DNA from: Grammothele lineata
Taxonomy: Eukaryota; Basidiomycota; Agaricomycetes; Polyporales; Polyporaceae
Length of the DNA: 64,000 nt
Direction: 5' to 3'
Assembly: GCA_002150815.3 (NCBI GenBank)
Contig: NDFF03000026.1
Coordinates: 62,001 to 126,000 of the forward strand
Below the pieces are notes generated by a model that had not been told where the DNA came from, searched no databases, and was given only the letters and a program-made list of their open reading frames with translations. Position numbers and translations under genes: made by a program. Shown here piece after piece: positions 31,895-44,944 of the stretch; positions within the stretch are counted from its first letter, which is position 1, and the number at the start of each line of letters is the position of its first letter.

Positions 31895-34019
31895 ACTTTT
31901 GATCCCGCGACTCTTCGTTTCCAGTCCCCAGAGTAGGTAACGATACGTAACCTCTCATTGTAGGCATGGAAAGGAATAAAAGTACGCGAACTTTTCTGTC
32001 ACGAGTTCTTGACATATGCATTCCGAAGTTGTGAGTGGCATAGTGGTGTTCGAGAGGCCCTGTGGGAGGCACTCACTGACCGGACCTCGTCTATATCTGA
32101 GGAGAACATTTGATAGCTTAGTGTGTTTCCTCACCGCTACACGCATGCAAGCGGCGCCGGCCAAGTCCTATAATTGCCTCTCCGCCGAGGATACACCCCT
32201 CGAATCGTAGTCCTTTTCTCGCCTCGCAAGCCCATACCCCCTTCCGCCGCGCTCATGATGGATATCAAGCGAATTGCAATGGCGCGCCACCTCATTCTCT
32301 CAGTGCCCATCATCGTTCGTTCGCTTTCTGATTATCCCTCTCTGAGATCGTACTCATCATGCCGCACGTCGCCCCAGATCGGCCTTGATTTCTTCCTCAG
32401 CTTCACCTATGAGTACTACGGCCAAGTGACATCTCTCAACAACTTCGCGTCACAAATACACAGGAGGACGGGCTACCTTCGGACGTTCCCTACTGAGGAC
32501 CCGCTCCTGGACGAGCCCAACAGATTCGTACACGTTCTCGTCGGGTCCTGGCGTCCCATCTCGAGCGCCCACCGCGCCCGTTCTCGCGCGCGCGCACATG
32601 CGTCTCTAGCAATCTCTGCTGGGGCACCTTGCCCTGTCGGACCCATATATTACTTCGCCCCACAGATGCGCTCGGTATGATCGCAGCTGCGGCCCTGTTC
32701 CGATCCCATCGCGTGGTGTGGCGTTACTGCCCATTATCACTGCGACCGCGTGCTGCATGCGCCCGCAAGCGTGGGTGAGGAGGGCGCGCGCTCGTGTCAC
32801 GGTATCCAGCCCGACCGAATCTATGAAAGGCGTGCCAATGCGGACCACGAGAAGAGGGAGCCTGTCGAGTCGAACATCATCTATGGAGGCAGCGTTCCGT
32901 ACGGCAGAAGAGACGACGCGGGATCCGCCGATGACGCGCTAGTCTGCTGCAGAGATGGGATTGGTTGGACCCTCCCGGAATGTTGCTCATCGAGGCGCTG
33001 AGGGTTACGACCCTGGCGCGATGGCCGCGAAAGGGGTATAGAGTAAGTAGCGGGTAGCAAGACGATATCGTGTCGCGAACTTCTGGAGGAGCAGAGAGGA
33101 GCAGAGAGCTTTGGAATGTAGGCGCAGCATTCATGAATGTCGAAATGGAAGACACGGCGATGCATGACTGCATGTTGCGTGAGCACCGAGCCGCGAGACC
33201 GACGGATGCCGATGGCAAGTAGCAGGAAGCCGCCAAAGTTCAACCTAGACTTCAACCGCCAGCCACAGTTCACGATGTCGGGTACAGCGAGCGAGCAGAA
33301 GATACCAAACCACCCGCGGAAGAAGCGATTGGGCCGGGCAGTTGGCATGCAGATGGTTACTTGTTCATGTCGCATCGTGAGCGGAGGCTGATCTCCGCCG
33401 TCAAACCTGACGATCCCCATACACGTACCCGAGGAAGGGCAGGCGCTATGGGACCCCCGTGCAGCTTAGCCTGTGGTCGGCGGTGTGTCCTGGTGTAGGT
33501 TTCTGTGCGGTCCTCTGTACGAGGGCCCCCAACGCGACGTCTTAGAGCCCCCTGACGAGGGAAGCCGACTCCCACCTGTGTCTGCTCCCAAGGGACACTG
33601 TGCGCTTCGGAAGTGGTGCCCCTTACGACTATCTTGGGTGAATATGCCGGATCACCAGCGAAAGTGGGAGTTATTGGGTGGTACGAATAAGACGGGTGAA
33701 ATAGGGCGCGCTGATACTAGCTACTTATTGTCGAATTTTTACCTTCCGCCCATTTCGGCGCTTATTCCACGAATCGGTACTACTTCAACCTGGTGATTTT
33801 AAATGTGTATTCAACATGCAGGAAGCTCGCCGTAACAGATAAATCACATGCTATAGGGACCTGCCCGAGCATACACTTCTAAGTTACATTCTTGCTATAC
33901 TACCCAGACTATCCGACACCCCCAGTAGTACATATCACAATCATTCGAACAAGCGAATCTCAGCGCACACTACTTCCGCGCACGAAGGTAGTAGGGCACC
34001 AAGAGTGTAGACAGGACGT
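31895..34019. other. long spacer between array copies 1 and 2, left part
   Basis: 2.1 kb without a gene I can support. The longest frames (32174-32680 on +, 32881-33420 on -) have no domain, no splice-linked partner and no similarity to neighbours that I can see. Old, decayed sequence is likely. Confidence 0.3.
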
Positions 34020-34775
34020 CTCGGGGTGTAGAAAAGAGATAAAACTCACTGGCAGCACTTCGAAAGCCGCGTCGTCGTACTTGCGGCGGATGAGCTCCTC
34101 ATAGTCCTGGTTCTTCTCGAGTCCACTCTCGGAGAGACGGCCCGTGGTACGCCTGCCACTGGATCTGCTTGTTTGAGGCCTCAGCGTGACTGTGGGGGAA
34201 GGAAGTCCTTTGCATCGTCGATCGTGATGCTGTGCCCACAGAAGGGAGCCGAGCATACCTTGTAGTCGCAGTGAGCTGCTCCTGGATCGGCGTGGTTAAG
34301 AACATGTTTGGCTAATGCATCGACATCCACTTACCTTGTTTGCGTCCTCGAGCAGCGCCCTGAAGCGCATCACAAAGTCTCCAAATGCCACGTGCACGGC
34401 ACGCCGACCGTGGCTCGAACCCTTTCCGCCCCACCATCGACTGTCGTATTGTGATGCGCCTTGCGTACATTCATCCATCCCTTGATGACCGCGACCTCAC
34501 TCGTCCGTGAGCGGCACAACCGTAACGCACGTTGCCCTCGGGTCAATCTTGACGTTCGAGGGGAGCAGGTTCAGCTGTGGCACGATCTTCGTCTGTGTCA
34601 CTGGTTTCAACGCAGGCACCGGGGTCATTCCCACCCCGGTTCCTGGGTCGGAGTGCATGACAAACGCGATGGTTGTCCCAGAGAACCGCATTCTTGACGA
34701 CGAAGATGTGGACAAGGAGGGAGCACTGGGAAGCATAGCACAGAAAGGGGGACAACTTGAAGGCTCAGCACGCAA
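34020..34775 (-). other. unrecognised gene or gene remnant
   Basis: The minus strand reads as coding-like in several pieces with plausible splice signals. A first piece (34775 to about 34500) contains TQTKIVPQLNLLPSNVKIDP with GC-ending codons. It ends at a GTGAGG donor and could join, through a 60-nt intron, to RWWGGKGSSHGRRAV and FGDFVMRFRALLEDANK (ends near 34333, donor GTAAGT). A 23-nt micro-exon (34281-34259) and a last piece (KNQDYEELIRRKYDDAAFEV) follow. The last piece needs a frame change of one base, which suggests a broken gene or a wrong exon model. I recognise no family. The plus strand is also open at 34507-34917, so strand choice is not certain. Confidence 0.3.
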
Positions 34776-37169
34776 AAGTGCCCAAGTCCGTCGCCCAGCA
34801 GCGCGCGACCTGCCCTTAAGCCGGGCTGATCACGTGCAACCTTGTCGTCTTGCCGCCCGACTCGCACCCGATACCTCGATTCCCCTCTCCTCCTCCGGTC
34901 TCGTCCTCGTCTCCTAACGTCTGAACATCACTACCGTGCTGTTCCCTCTATCTCCATAGTCCACCTCGCACGCACTCTCTTCGAGCAGTAAGTATATGCT
35001 TTGGATAGTAAACAGTCAGGGTGCTCACAGCTAATATAGGTGCGCAAGGCTAGAAAGACCGCTCCATTCTGGAGTACTACAAGGACAGTGGGGCTACTGC
35101 TGCCATTTCGCGTGAGTACTCGCTTGCAGGGCATGGGGCGTGAAGCATACTTACAGGTGTCAGGGCCACATGTGAAGATGCCGAATGTTGCAGACAGGTA
35201 CAGTAACGACAACAGTATGGGTGTCAATGGTGCGTTGGCGGCTTAGACGTCTCGGAAGAAGCAGGCAGGGATAAGGAGGCTGACACTGGCGGGTGGAGGT
35301 GAACATACGTGCGTACCATCATTTATGCCGCGCAGCGCACCCCGTGTCGAGCACGCTGGCGCTGTGCCGGTCTATTTCCATACTTGTATAACCCAGTAGT
35401 ATAAATACATCGCTTTTCCCCATTTCTGCGTCGTGAATCCGATTGTATGAAAATCCCATATCTATGGCGAAAAGTACCAGAAATGCTCGATAGTAACTAC
35501 CTGGAACAGATAGGTGAAACTATTGACATGAGGTAGGGATAGTCGCGTGTAGCACAAAGCACGACTAATTGCAATGCACATGTGTGGTGAATCAATGTAG
35601 TGAAATCGGAAAGTTTTTGGGTGAACCTCCCCATTCGATTCACTACGGTTACTCAACGTTTTCACCCGGCGCCTCTGCCCACATCTTGGTCGATTTCCCC
35701 ATATCCCACCGCATTGTTCACTGGTTTCGACGTAGTGAATTTACTAAACGTTTTCACTATGTAGTAGGCATACAGAGGGAGGACAAGCATTAGGAGGGAT
35801 AAAAAGCCGGCGTCTGCTTACCAGAAATCCTAGCTAGTCATCCTGGTGCTGCCTGTTGCATGTTCCGTTGCGTGGTCCTCGAGATAGGTATCAAATATAG
35901 GTGACGCTTTGCAGGTGGCACTAGATCCGAGAAATTAGTAGACTTTCGATCTGCTAAAGTTCTGCCGGATTGAGACGAAGTTTAGTATCAAGGGGACGTA
36001 CATTGTTAACAGCTAGATGTTAACGAATACTAGGACTACATAATGAGTTTTCTACGCTTGACCGGTGAAAAGTTGACAACCTGGAGATGGGTGACCGGAC
36101 CATGTCCGTACACGCGGCGGGGTTTACCGGGTGATATATATCACGTGATGGTCGGAGTACGCACATTGCGTTCAACGAAGGGCCGAAGTCGTCCTCCCTC
36201 GACCTTTTCTCTTGCGCGATCCCTCCTGCCCTATATACGTTATCTCTCACATAACGGCTTATGTTTCGTCCGAACCCCAACTCATGCTCTGATGTCTCCG
36301 CGCGCTCCTTGCCAACTTCTTGCTTGAACCTAGGCTGAAGACCGAGGGCAGACAATCCCTGAACACGGTACAAGGTCTACCTGAAAGTTGCAAGCTCAGA
36401 CACGTGGGGAGAACACGGGAAGATCAGTCGCATTGCGCGCCACAGTACTCCCTGGAGCCGGGCTAAGATGGGTGTGTAGGCGAGCGGGTGACGGGGTCAT
36501 AGGTACGGTTAACTGTGCGTTAAGTGGAGTCAAGCGGTGCGTAGCCCGCATGGAAGCCGCTGTTCGTCCGCTTATGTATTCTGCCATGCCCTCGACATCT
36601 ATCCATCAAATATGCGGTTTTCCGTGCTGTCCATAGTCGGGACCCTTGCGGTTGAAGTGAGCCCGCAGCCCTAGTAACACCCACACGATCCAAGAAGTAT
36701 ATTGGGTGTCTGGACGTTGTCTCAATATCGACTTGAAGTTATACTGTGCAAGGGTCGATGGAACCGATGGCGACGCACAGCGTTCGGTTGTCATCATGAA
36801 CACTGGTCCGCTGCGCTCGGCCTTGAAGCCTTCTTCATACGGTAAATCGCCCCGGGCGCCGGCATCGGCAATGTTGCATGGAGCGGTTGGTACTGTTCCG
36901 ACGACAAATCAATCGACTTAGGGCGCGTGAAGTACTTATATGGAGGAATGCCCTGTCCTGCGTAGGCCGAGGTGCGATCATGACGGGGAATGCGGTGTGC
37001 GTTTTGCGGTCTTTTGTGGTCTATCAAGTCCGATTCGGTGCGAAGGCAGATGGGTGGGGGAACCTAGTCCTCGCGGAACGCGCCGTGAAGCTTAGCCGGT
37101 AAGCCCTGGCCGTCGCCCGTCAGCTTGAAGTCTTCGCGTTCCTGTCTTCGCCGCCAGCGACGTCCTGTC
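34776..37169. other. long spacer between array copies 1 and 2, right part
   Basis: 2.4 kb without a supportable gene. At 35600-35770 the words TACTCAACGTTTTCAC and TACTAAACGTTTTCAC and several GTAGTGAA/TTCACTAC words recur in both orientations, which may be a decayed short mobile element. A small inverted repeat GTTAAC..GTTAAC lies at 36005-36024. The last part is the promoter of array copy 2. Confidence 0.3.
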
Positions 37170-40100
37170 ATGCTGTTGCTGCTAACACTTCTACTTCCTC
37201 TCTATGCCGGGCCCAGTAGTGCTCAAAACACTGCTCAGACACTCTTTCCTGCTGCTATCCCACTCGCCGTTCGCTCCCCGTACCTCAGCACTTGGCACAA
37301 CTCCACTTCCGGCACTCCCGACGCTGTTCACGGTCCCCTTTCACAGTCATGGCCGTCGTTCTGGGACATGAAGGTGCGTGACATTTGCCTATCTCACCAA
37401 GGTTTGTGCAAACCGCTTGGGTAGGGTGTCATGGGCTGGGCAGGGAAGATTAGGGTGGACGGTGTTTCCTATGGCTGGCTGGGTGCGGACCCGACGCAGA
37501 GCGGCCCCAATGTCTCCACTGTCACGAATGTCCAAATCACGCCCACAAGATCCATCTACTCGATGAAGGCGGGTCCCATGGATCTGAATATCACCTTCCT
37601 TTCTCCCGTCGAGGTTCGTGTCCATATCCGAATGACGTATACCCTGAATGCTGATGCGATGCGTGCGCAGCTTTCGGATTGGGTCAAACAGTCGCTCCCG
37701 TTCTCATACGTTTCTCTCGAAGCAACATCGAATGACGGAAATTCGCATGATGTGCAGGTGTATTCTGACATATCGGCAGGTAAGGCATATTTAAATCTCG
37801 ATACTCAGATATACGACTTGACCGGCATTGTTTTTGTAGAGTGGGTGTCGGGCGACAGGAGTGCTGCCGTGAAGTGGTCTCAGCAAAACACAGGGTCAAG
37901 TGTCTATCTCAAGGTTGATCTCCAGACCCCAATGCAATTCACTGAGAACACCGACCAAGCTCAAGATGGGAGTGCGTACTATGCGATGCCAACCGTAAGT
38001 ATCCGAAAACCGCTACCTATCACATTTTGCACTATCAATTGACGTCACCATAGAACCCTCAAATGACATGGCAGATTGCGGAAGCTTCCGCCACACGCAA
38101 TCAGTTCATTCAGAATGGTGCGCTGTCGAACACACAAACCAGCAATTATGGGCCGATTTCGCCGTAGGTGCCTTCGTAACGTCTTAGCGGGTTGTATTCT
38201 GACGACTTCCCTGCGGTCAGAGCATTCACCGTTTTTGCGTTTGCGCTCAGTCTCGGTAGCATCCAGTCTACATCCTCTCCCGTAACCTGGTCTTTGGGCT
38301 TCGTACGTGACCCAGTAGTCCAGTACGTCACGGAGCAGGGAAACACGGAGACCCGGAGACCGTACTTTACAACTAAGTATGCGTCGGCGTCCGACATCAG
38401 TTCTGCCGTGCGTAACTCCATGGTTCTCCTTGCGGCTGTCTCGCTAATCTCAACTGATTTGCCTGTAGATCGACGACTTCGTGACCGACTTCTCCGCAGC
38501 CAATGATCGCGCCGTCGCGCTAGACCAGAAGATCATGGGCGATGCGGGGAAAATCTCATCCAATTACGTAGATCTCGTGTCGCTTGCTACGCGGCAGACG
38601 ATGGCCGCGATGGACATCACGGTCCGGAGTGGCCAAACGGACGTCAAGACTTTCGTTAAGGACATCGGTGGCTCCTTGTGCGCGCCCTCATTGTGCTTGA
38701 GATGTCATCCCAAGGCTGACGTTTCTATCTCTGTTTTTGCAGGCGCGTCAATGCTGTTGAAAGGCTGTACGAAGCGTTCCCTGCGTACCTCTACCTGAAC
38801 GCCTCTCTGCTCCAAGGCATCCTCGTTCCGCTGCTGGAGTCCCAGGATCAGCTCACTGGCGAGCCGTACGCACTTCTTGATGTCGGTGAGTCCTTGATGC
38901 GGGATGTTGACCTATCCACTTACAATCGAGCTACTTCAGGCGATTCATGGCCTAACGCAACCGCTCAGCGGAGCAACGTGCAACCGAACCAAGGAATTGA
39001 TAGCGAGTCTCTCCACATCTGGGCGCGACTTAGATTGCTAATGTCCACCTCACAGAGACTGCAAGCATGCTCATCATGATGTACGCACACGCACGGTTTT
39101 CGGGGAACGGCGATCTCCTTTCTCAGCACGTACGTTGTGTGAAAAGTTCAGCTATGATTCGTACTCATAACTCGCCAACAGTACTCGGTGGCGAAACGAT
39201 GGGGCGACTACCTCGTGCAGAAGACCACGATTCCGAACTTAGGTGCCCAGTAAGTGGAGGTGCAGCTGTCTCGATAGCGAGTAGCTGAAGCGGCTTTAGG
39301 GGGATGATCGACGAATCACCCGGAAACCTGACGAACCTCGCGCTGAAAGGCATCATCGCGATCCAAGCCATGTCCGAGATCAGCCGCGCTACCGGCAACA
39401 GCGAGGACGCACAGGCTTACCAGGTAAGCTCCTGCCTTCTGCTTAGTATATCTGATGTTTGACCATTGATCACACCTGGTAGAGTAATGCGACGACGCTC
39501 ATCGGCCAGTGGCAATCGTCCGCGCTCTCTTCAGACAAGTCGAGCATCCTCGCCCAGTTTGGAGACGATAACTCGTGGTCGCTGACGTACAACTTGTACG
39601 CCGACGTCTTGCTGGGTACCAACGTGGTCCCAAAATCCGTACGTGTAGCCTCCTACCCTCGTGTGCGCTGTGGGAAGAGTGTCTGAACATTTCTTGACAG
39701 ATTCTGGCCAACCATACGCAATCTCTGAAGACTCGCCTGAGCAGTGGTATGTCAATTCTCTCGTAGTCTGACTGTCCGAGACATGCTGAGAGTATTACAG
39801 CGCCGAAGTTCGGCCTCCCGATTGACAGTTATGCCGGCGTTTACAGTAGCACAGGTGACTACGTCTCCTTTGCTATTGCGCGCATGCTCTGATCACTCTC
39901 TCGGCGATCATAGCTTGGACGCTGTTCACTGCAGCTGCGGTGACGGACTCCGGCGTCCGTGACCAGCTCATACAGGGAGTATGGAACAGGGCAAGCTTCA
40001 ACCAGACCCCAGAAGCCTTCTTGGACTACTACAACGACGATACGGGCAGTACTCGTTCGACAGATGGGAACGCCGGGTGAGCTTTCACGTTGCTAATATG

Positions 40101-40901
40101 GATGGATTCTAGTAGCTAATGGTATCGCTGCAGCCCAAGCGTTGGTTCGATGTTCTCGCTTCTTGCACTCAAGTGAGTGACACCTATAGTTACTCTTTTC
40201 ATTCCACTGACACGAACGCTCTTCTCAGCCTCCAGAATCAAACAATCACGTTTGGCAATGGCGGTGAAGACGGCAGCCCGGACAGCACATCGAGCGGCGG
40301 GGGCAGTAACACAGGCGCAATCGTCGGTGGTGTCGTCGGAGGCATCGCGGTCATCGCGATCGCCGCCGCGGGCATCTTCTACTTCCGTCGGTCCCGGAAC
40401 CGCTACCACCGCGCCGACCGCGCGTCGGCCACCGACGTTATGGGCGACCGGTACACGCCTGCGACGTTCTCTCCCTACGCGGACAGCCCGAACCCGACGT
40501 CTGCGTCGGACCCCCAGTTCGCGGAGGCGGCGTTGGCTGCAGGCGCGTATTCAGGAGCTCAGCAGCATTCGCAGCGACGACAGCGCGACTTTCCTTCCAG
40601 CGGAGGCACAGCACCCCAGCCGTTGACGAAAGCACAAGAAGCGGGCCTCGCGCCCGTCCCAGAAAGCCCGGGCGCGGACTCCATGTTGTCATTCGGGGCG
40701 TCCGGGGCGTCCTCGCGCCCGCCTGTGTCGTCGAGCGGACGGCGTGACTCGGTGTCGGTTTCGGATACGGGTACGGGCGCACCGTCGGTCTCGGCGACAG
40801 AAGACGTGGTTGGGCTACGGGAGGAGGTGCAGAGCCTCAGGAGGGCGATGGAGCAGATTCAGGCGGAGCGGCTCGAACCACCGCCGGGGTACTCTGAGTG
40901 A
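37170..40901 (+). CDS. GtaA-like membrane-anchored protein, array copy 2
   Basis: Eighteen exons by alignment with the other copies; exon 1 is 37170-37373 and the last exon ends at the TGA at 40899. Signal peptide MLLLLTLLLPLYAGPSSA, then TLFPAAIPLAVRSPYLSTW, GWAGKIRVDGVSYGWLGADP, VTNVQITPTRSIY, the six-hairpin region (YVDLVSLATRQTMAAMDITV, RVNAVERLYEAFPAYLYLNA, MLIMMYAHARFSGNGD, NLALKGIIAIQAMSEISRAT) and WSLTYNLYADVLLGTNVVP. A Gly-rich transmembrane helix (GAIVGGVVGGIAVIAIAAAG) leads to a basic stop-transfer RRSRNRYHR and a Ser/Pro-rich tail ending EPPPGYSE. The frame is intact. It is closest to copy 3. The intron before the TASMLIMM exon starts with GC (GATAGCGAGT at 39000-39009), as in copy 1. 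Enzyme activity is inferred from family only. Confidence 0.85.
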
Positions 40902-41239
40902 GGACGGGCCTGGTGCGATGTTGAACATAGAGGGGCGGGAGCTGTTTGCGGCGTGGCTGAGACCTTCCCGAGGTTCGATAGTCACTCGGACCTTGAGGAA
41001 TACCGCTAGTACCTTATTATCTGTGCCTCTGTTGAGACTGTAATTGCTATCGAAGAGTTTTCTTGAATGCCATTCATGTTAGTCACTCGACCGTTCTACG
41101 TGAACTAGCTAACTCTTCGTGAATGTTATTCAAAGACTACTAAGGTACTACCAGCATCACAAATTCGTCAGAGCACCGTCACTGGGCTAACTGATCACAA
41201 CGGGCGAAATACTCTTCAGGATCAGCCGGTGTGACAGTG
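40902..41239. other. spacer after array copy 2
   Basis: 338 bp of AT-richer sequence that presumably holds the 3' end of copy 2. No coding signal was seen. The boundary of the transposase remnant that follows could not be fixed, because I could not find clear terminal inverted repeats. Confidence 0.3.
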
Positions 41240-42110
41240 TAGACAAGATGCTAGAAATAGCAGATGGAGGCGGCCTCGTCTTTCAAATCGGAGACACATT
41301 GTACCTTATCGTCGTGAAAACGGATGTAGGATATGGTGTTGAATAAGACGTGCTCGATCGGGTTGAGACCTGGGGAATACCGGGGTAAGAATTCGACCTT
41401 TATGCCGCTGGAGACTATCCACTGATGTGAATGCATGGACGAGAGAGGCTGATCAGGGCTCATTTGATCCAAAAGCCCCTCGACGGAATCACTGAACGTC
41501 TCGAGGGTGAACGAGTCCTCGACGACGTCGAGATGTAGGATTCCATCTAACGGGAGGGCCGGGAGGAAAGACCGGCTGCGAGATGGGTAGGCTGAGAGAC
41601 GCCGTAGAACCTTGCTAAACGATGCGACCTACCACTTTCCACCAAGAGAGAATAGTCTTTGTGACGACATTCTGACCTTCGACAGCCCACGCCTTGCCGC
41701 GGAACAACACTATACGATCACATGCACCCTCATCAACATAGACAAGATAATCCGCGGTGTAGTTGGAGCTCAAGTGACAAGTAGTACTGAAAAGCGACAC
41801 GCTTCTCGGCGTTGTGCTCGATGATACGACGAATGACCTAGAGGATAGCGATGAGAAGCAGCTTAGGGGCAAGAAAGTTCTCATACCTTATTCATAGTGT
41901 ATCCATGATCCCGAAGGGCTGCCCACGCCGTGGAGCGAGAGGCTCGTCTGCTTGAAACGTCTACAACCAGTATCGAGCTCATCGAGATACGTATAGCAAT
42001 CGCTGTTCACACGACCTTGCAAGAATTGGACCCGCGTGAACGCTCACAAGATGAACAGACCTTTAGATATACCTGTACTTCCTCCCGGCGTGAGATGCAC
42101 ATCCCCGCCC
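41240..42110 (-). mobile_element. degenerate Tc1/mariner-type DDE transposase remnant
   Basis: Read on the minus strand in shifting frames, this region gives pieces of a fungal DDE_3 transposase: AALRDHGYTMNK near 41900, RRIIEHNAEKRVAFQ, NYTADYLVYVDEGACDRIVL (first catalytic Asp), GKAWAVEGQNVVTK, then ALPLDGILHLDVVEDSF near 41560 and VEFLPRYSPGLNPIEHVLFN (41300-41400; the Glu of NPIEH is the third catalytic acid). The part that should carry the second Asp (MDN) is replaced by MHSHQWIVSSG. At least three frameshifts and several stops break it, so it cannot be active. The N-terminal helix-turn-helix region was not found. It lies 340 bp after array copy 2. Confidence 0.75.
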
Positions 42111-44944
42111 TTCCTGCCAAGTCGCCCGTCTATCGCGGTCTGAGAGACGGCACCGGTTGCATGGTGGGTGGCCAGGATCCAGCAGCTTCATCGGGTTTTC
42201 ACGCCCATTTGCATGCAAATCGTAGTTGGGTCCAAGCCAAGAGACGACATGCGCACAATAGCTCACTTGAGGTCCTCCGCTATCGTTCTCCTTCTGGCCA
42301 TTTCGGAGCCTAGCAGTGTTGAGCTGGCTGTGATGACAGAGGAGGTCTGGATGGTGGGAGTAATCACAAGAAAGGAGAGGCGTAAGAAGCAGAGGAAGAA
42401 CGATATTATGGGGGGTTGAACGTATATTTGGGATGAAAGGCGTCAACTTATCGTAAAGTTGAGTAAGAACTTCGCTCGGCGCTCCAGAGCGCTCCTCGGA
42501 GTTGACGATGTTCCACCGTTCGGAGCTCGGGCCGCCCATCCGTACCCCCCGGCCGCACTCGCAAAACTGCGCGCACTGCATGTAGAGAACCTCACGGTTC
42601 GTTATTACACTCAACTCGATCGAGCTCTTTGCACTTGGCTTCATCTGTCTTTCCCCGCATCTTCTCGGGCTGTCCGCCCTCGGACCGAGCGGGTCGCTCG
42701 ACATCGTTTCAAAGCTTGAAATTCGAAAATCGCGTTGCCTGGCAGCGCGCCTTCAGCTGAGTTTTCATGCGTGTTTCATCCCCACGCCCGTTCGGGCAGC
42801 GGCCAGCCTGAGTTCGATCCCATCCGATTCCACCGCTCCTATCTCTATTCCTGCTGCTTCAATACCCGTCTTGCAGCAAAACGCGAACTCCGCGAAAGGC
42901 GACGCCTCTTACTGGATCAATACAAGGACAGCAACTGAGGCAACGTCGCGTTACGACCCTGCAAGTGAGCGCACGAATGTCGGCGCATGAATGTCAGCGC
43001 GTGGCTATGTCATCCGTACGCTTGACAGTATTCAAGTTTAGCTAGAGTGAGTGGTCCGTGGTGACATTGAATGGCAGATCCTGCTGTCGGTATCCTTAGG
43101 AGCCTATAAGGAGACCGACTCTCGTGTAGGACGCTACGGTAATGTTTGAGGACCTGTCTCGTACACTGAACGTCTACGGCAAGCTTGCGAAATGCACACA
43201 TGGACGAACTTGTGAGTAGCGATCTCTCTGTTAACATGCTCAGGGGCACCAACCCCGCTGTGCTCGGTGCTGACGGATCCCTCGAGCGACAGTGCGGTGC
43301 TCCCAGGGCGGCTGTGTTCATTTTGACTGTCGGTCATTCGAATGAAATCTCTGAAAGGGGCTGTGAAATACGCGACGGCAAGTCCTGTCGTGGTTGAGCT
43401 GAAGTGCGACGATCACGGGTAAAGCTGTGTTGTAGATTCTATCCTGGTGAACGTCGCCCGAGCCCCAGCTTACATGGATTGAAACATTGAGGTCAACTAA
43501 TCTGCATATACACTGTGGACAAGGATACATTGTCAATGCTCAGGCAGCCGACCTGCCCTATCGCCACTCACTATACTATGTATCTCTCCTACCGTGCCAT
43601 GCATCGACAGCGCGAGTTTTCGCGTGCACGGTGCATCGCCTTACGAGTGATTCGCGATTGAACCTGCGGCGGTCGCAACGGGGACAAGTAGCATTTTTCA
43701 AGCGTCGTTCACCTCGCAATCGGCTACGGAGGTCGTTGTTCGAGTCGGACGAGTCGGTGCATTCAGAACGGTCATCGCCCAATGGACAGGTCCTCCACGT
43801 GGCGCCTCGGGCCGGACGAACCGGGAGTCGGGCATGGTTTCGAGCCGTCGCCGTCGTCGCGGACATCGTTCACGTCCGCCATGTCCACCCTCAATCCAGC
43901 TCAATACTCGGGCTTCAGCCCCTTTAGCAGGATCATTCTCCCCATAAACATTCATTCTGCTGGCGCTTCTCAACGTCGCTCAATATCTGCATGAACATGA
44001 TCTGCCCCCTGTACTTCCTCGCGGTACTGGCTCACCGCTTTCAGCCGATCGACATCGCGGGGATGTAGTCGCATAGCATGGTGGCTGTGGACGGAGGGTG
44101 TGTGGATATGAGTGTGTGGCGAGAACCACGTCACTGTTATAGTGGACGGTGTGCTGAAGGGGTCGACATGGCACTTTGTGGTGCGTGGCCTACCTCTCGC
44201 TGATTCTAACCATCTCACTATCACCTCCTTTCCGTCAGACGTGTTTTGTACGCACCTCTCACAGATATACCCTCATTTGAGCTTCCCTGGCGGGGAATCT
44301 GCTCATACTTTGGGTGTAGAGAAGCTGCCGCTTCCGGAAGCAAGCAACTTGGATCTACGTACATGTTGAATGATGCTGTGCGGTGGGCGCGTCGATAAAA
44401 CCTGTTGAGCCCCATGTCCGTGACCCTCGGCATAGGTAAGTTCTCAATTTGGTCACTTGTTCCGTATGTGGTCTTGTGGCGCAGTGCTCTCAGAGCGGCC
44501 TCCTTTGTTTCCATCATCTATCACCTGAGTCGCTGTGTCTGATGGAACAACATCCTGTCTTCGAGTGGACCGAAGTGCGATGGGAACGGGCAGAGCTGTG
44601 CATTATGTATAGCGGCTTGTGGTCTTCTAACCGCATTGTAAGGGGTGAAAATTTGGGCTTGCATCGCAGAAGCATACCCTGTGAGTCCTATTCGTCTATA
44701 TTGAACTGCCGCTCTTGCAGTGCCGTGCACAATTGGACCCTTCGGAGTTAGAATCTTGTCTGTGGTTACAATCGACCATCATGTTCTCACACAAAGGTTC
44801 CCCCATGCATCGTTGAAATTCATGGAGCTACGGCGGCTCGAGGCACAAGCGCGTCATTGAGCGAACAGTTCATTCACTCTTTTAGCCTCCGTCTCTGCTT
44901 CAGAAGGAGGGACTCCTCCGTAGCGTCTGCGCCCAACTGCCACC
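42111..44944. other. long spacer between transposase remnant and array copy 3
   Basis: 2.8 kb with no gene I can support. One Ser-rich frame near 43780-43990 has a coding-like look (PSSSRTSFTSAMSTLNPAQY) but no neighbouring exons or family match. The last few hundred bases act as promoter of copy 3. Confidence 0.3.

Noticed and set aside
43780..43994. Ser-rich open frame before array copy 3
   Set aside because: It has a coding-like look but no start context, splice partners or family match, so it was left in the spacer description.
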